In this document: piece by piece, positions 63,692-64,000 of the stretch
How the letters are laid out: each line of letters opens with the position of its first letter
Numbering within the stretch: the first letter of the stretch is position 1
From: Acanthopleura granulata
Lineage: Eukaryota; Mollusca; Polyplacophora; Chitonida; Chitonidae
Reading direction: 5' to 3'
Assembly: GCA_016165875.1 (NCBI GenBank)
Contig: JABBOT010000027.1
Location: forward strand, 248,001-312,000
DNA: 64,000 nt
Program-made: the position numbers and the translations under genes
The notes under the pieces: model-generated
What the model was told of the DNA's origin: nothing
What the model saw: only the letters and a program-made list of their open reading frames with translations
Databases searched by the model: none

Positions 63692-63868
63692 CTAAAAGTC
63701 ATTAGCCGGCCTCTTCTTAATCCATTCGGCAATCTTTGGCAAAGACCCGATTTTCTGACGATGTTTCTGGACGTTTGGGAACGAGGATATTATAGCCTTA
63801 GCGTCGTCCTTCAACATGCCTTCCATGAATCCCAACAAGTTGAAGAAACAAAGGTCTGCGTAGGTCAG
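63692..63868 (-). CDS. GST-E: sigma-class glutathione S-transferase, last exon only (continues past the right edge)
   Basis: Minus-strand exon after TCTGTTTCAG, phase 0, 177 nt including TAG: LTYADLCFFNLLGFMEGMLK ... FPNVQKHRQKIGSLPKIAEW ... KKRPANDF. Same length as GST-D exon 5 and 44 of 58 residues identical by my count, with long identical DNA blocks, so GST-D and GST-E are recent duplicates. Exons 1-4 must lie to the right of 64000. Confidence 0.92.
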   Translation of the reverse strand: MTYADLCFFNLLGFMEGMLKDDAKAIISSFPNVQKHRQKIGSLPKIAEWIKKRPANDF

Positions 63869-64000
63869 CTGAAACAGAGTATAACCCGGTTTATTCCTTA
63901 AATATCTGATTTATTGGTCTAACCACACAGTGACGATCCTCTTAAGGAAGCAATGGTATTATTTCAGTTTCACACATAAAGATGTTTCGGTAACATATAT

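Overview
The window is eukaryotic nuclear DNA: AT-rich, with short exons bounded by GT/AG introns, long non-coding stretches, many SINE copies and several minisatellites. The gene content and repeats fit a lophotrochozoan invertebrate, most likely a mollusc. The clues are a multigene cluster of sigma-class glutathione S-transferases (GSTs) and abundant tRNA-headed SINEs whose tails end near GTAAAACACCAATCAAATAA or GTTAAACCCCAA. The taxon is an inference; no species-diagnostic gene is visible.

Layout. (1) 1-11.45 kb, minus strand: the 5' part of GBF1, the Golgi Arf guanine-nucleotide exchange factor. Fourteen coding exons (about 705 codons) cover the DCB and HUS regions; the catalytic Sec7 domain lies beyond the left edge. 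A non-coding first exon sits near 11.35-11.45 kb. (2) 11.45-18.4 kb: no supported gene. It holds SINEs, a decayed DIRS-type reverse transcriptase and a SINE nested inside another SINE. (3) 18.4-23.13 kb, minus strand: a complete MSRB1 (SelR) gene with an in-frame TGA selenocysteine codon, plus an unassigned candidate exon at 18.4-18.66 kb. (4) 26.1-63.9 kb: the sigma-class GST cluster. In order it holds GST-A (minus, intact, 203 aa), GST-B (plus, pseudogene lacking exons 1-2), GST-C (plus, intact, 203 aa), GST-D (minus, intact, 207 aa) and the last exon of GST-E (minus, rest beyond the right edge). All intact copies share the same five-exon structure and intron phases, so they arose by duplication of one ancestor with inversions.

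The spaces between genes and the introns hold at least fifteen copies of one SINE family (called SINE-1 here), about ten of a second (SINE-2), one chimera of the two, fold-back elements, minisatellites (35, 40, 44, 52 and 132 bp units) and a Penelope-like reverse-transcriptase remnant. The SINEs are informative: several have clear target-site duplications, each family is found inserted into the other, and one SINE-1 landed 20 bp upstream of a GST-D splice acceptor.

The genes do not form one pathway. GBF1 is a secretory-pathway regulator. MSRB1 and the GSTs are redox and detoxification enzymes, and nothing in the sequence shows co-regulation. All exon models were made by eye from open frames, family similarity and splice-site consensus; no transcript evidence was available.
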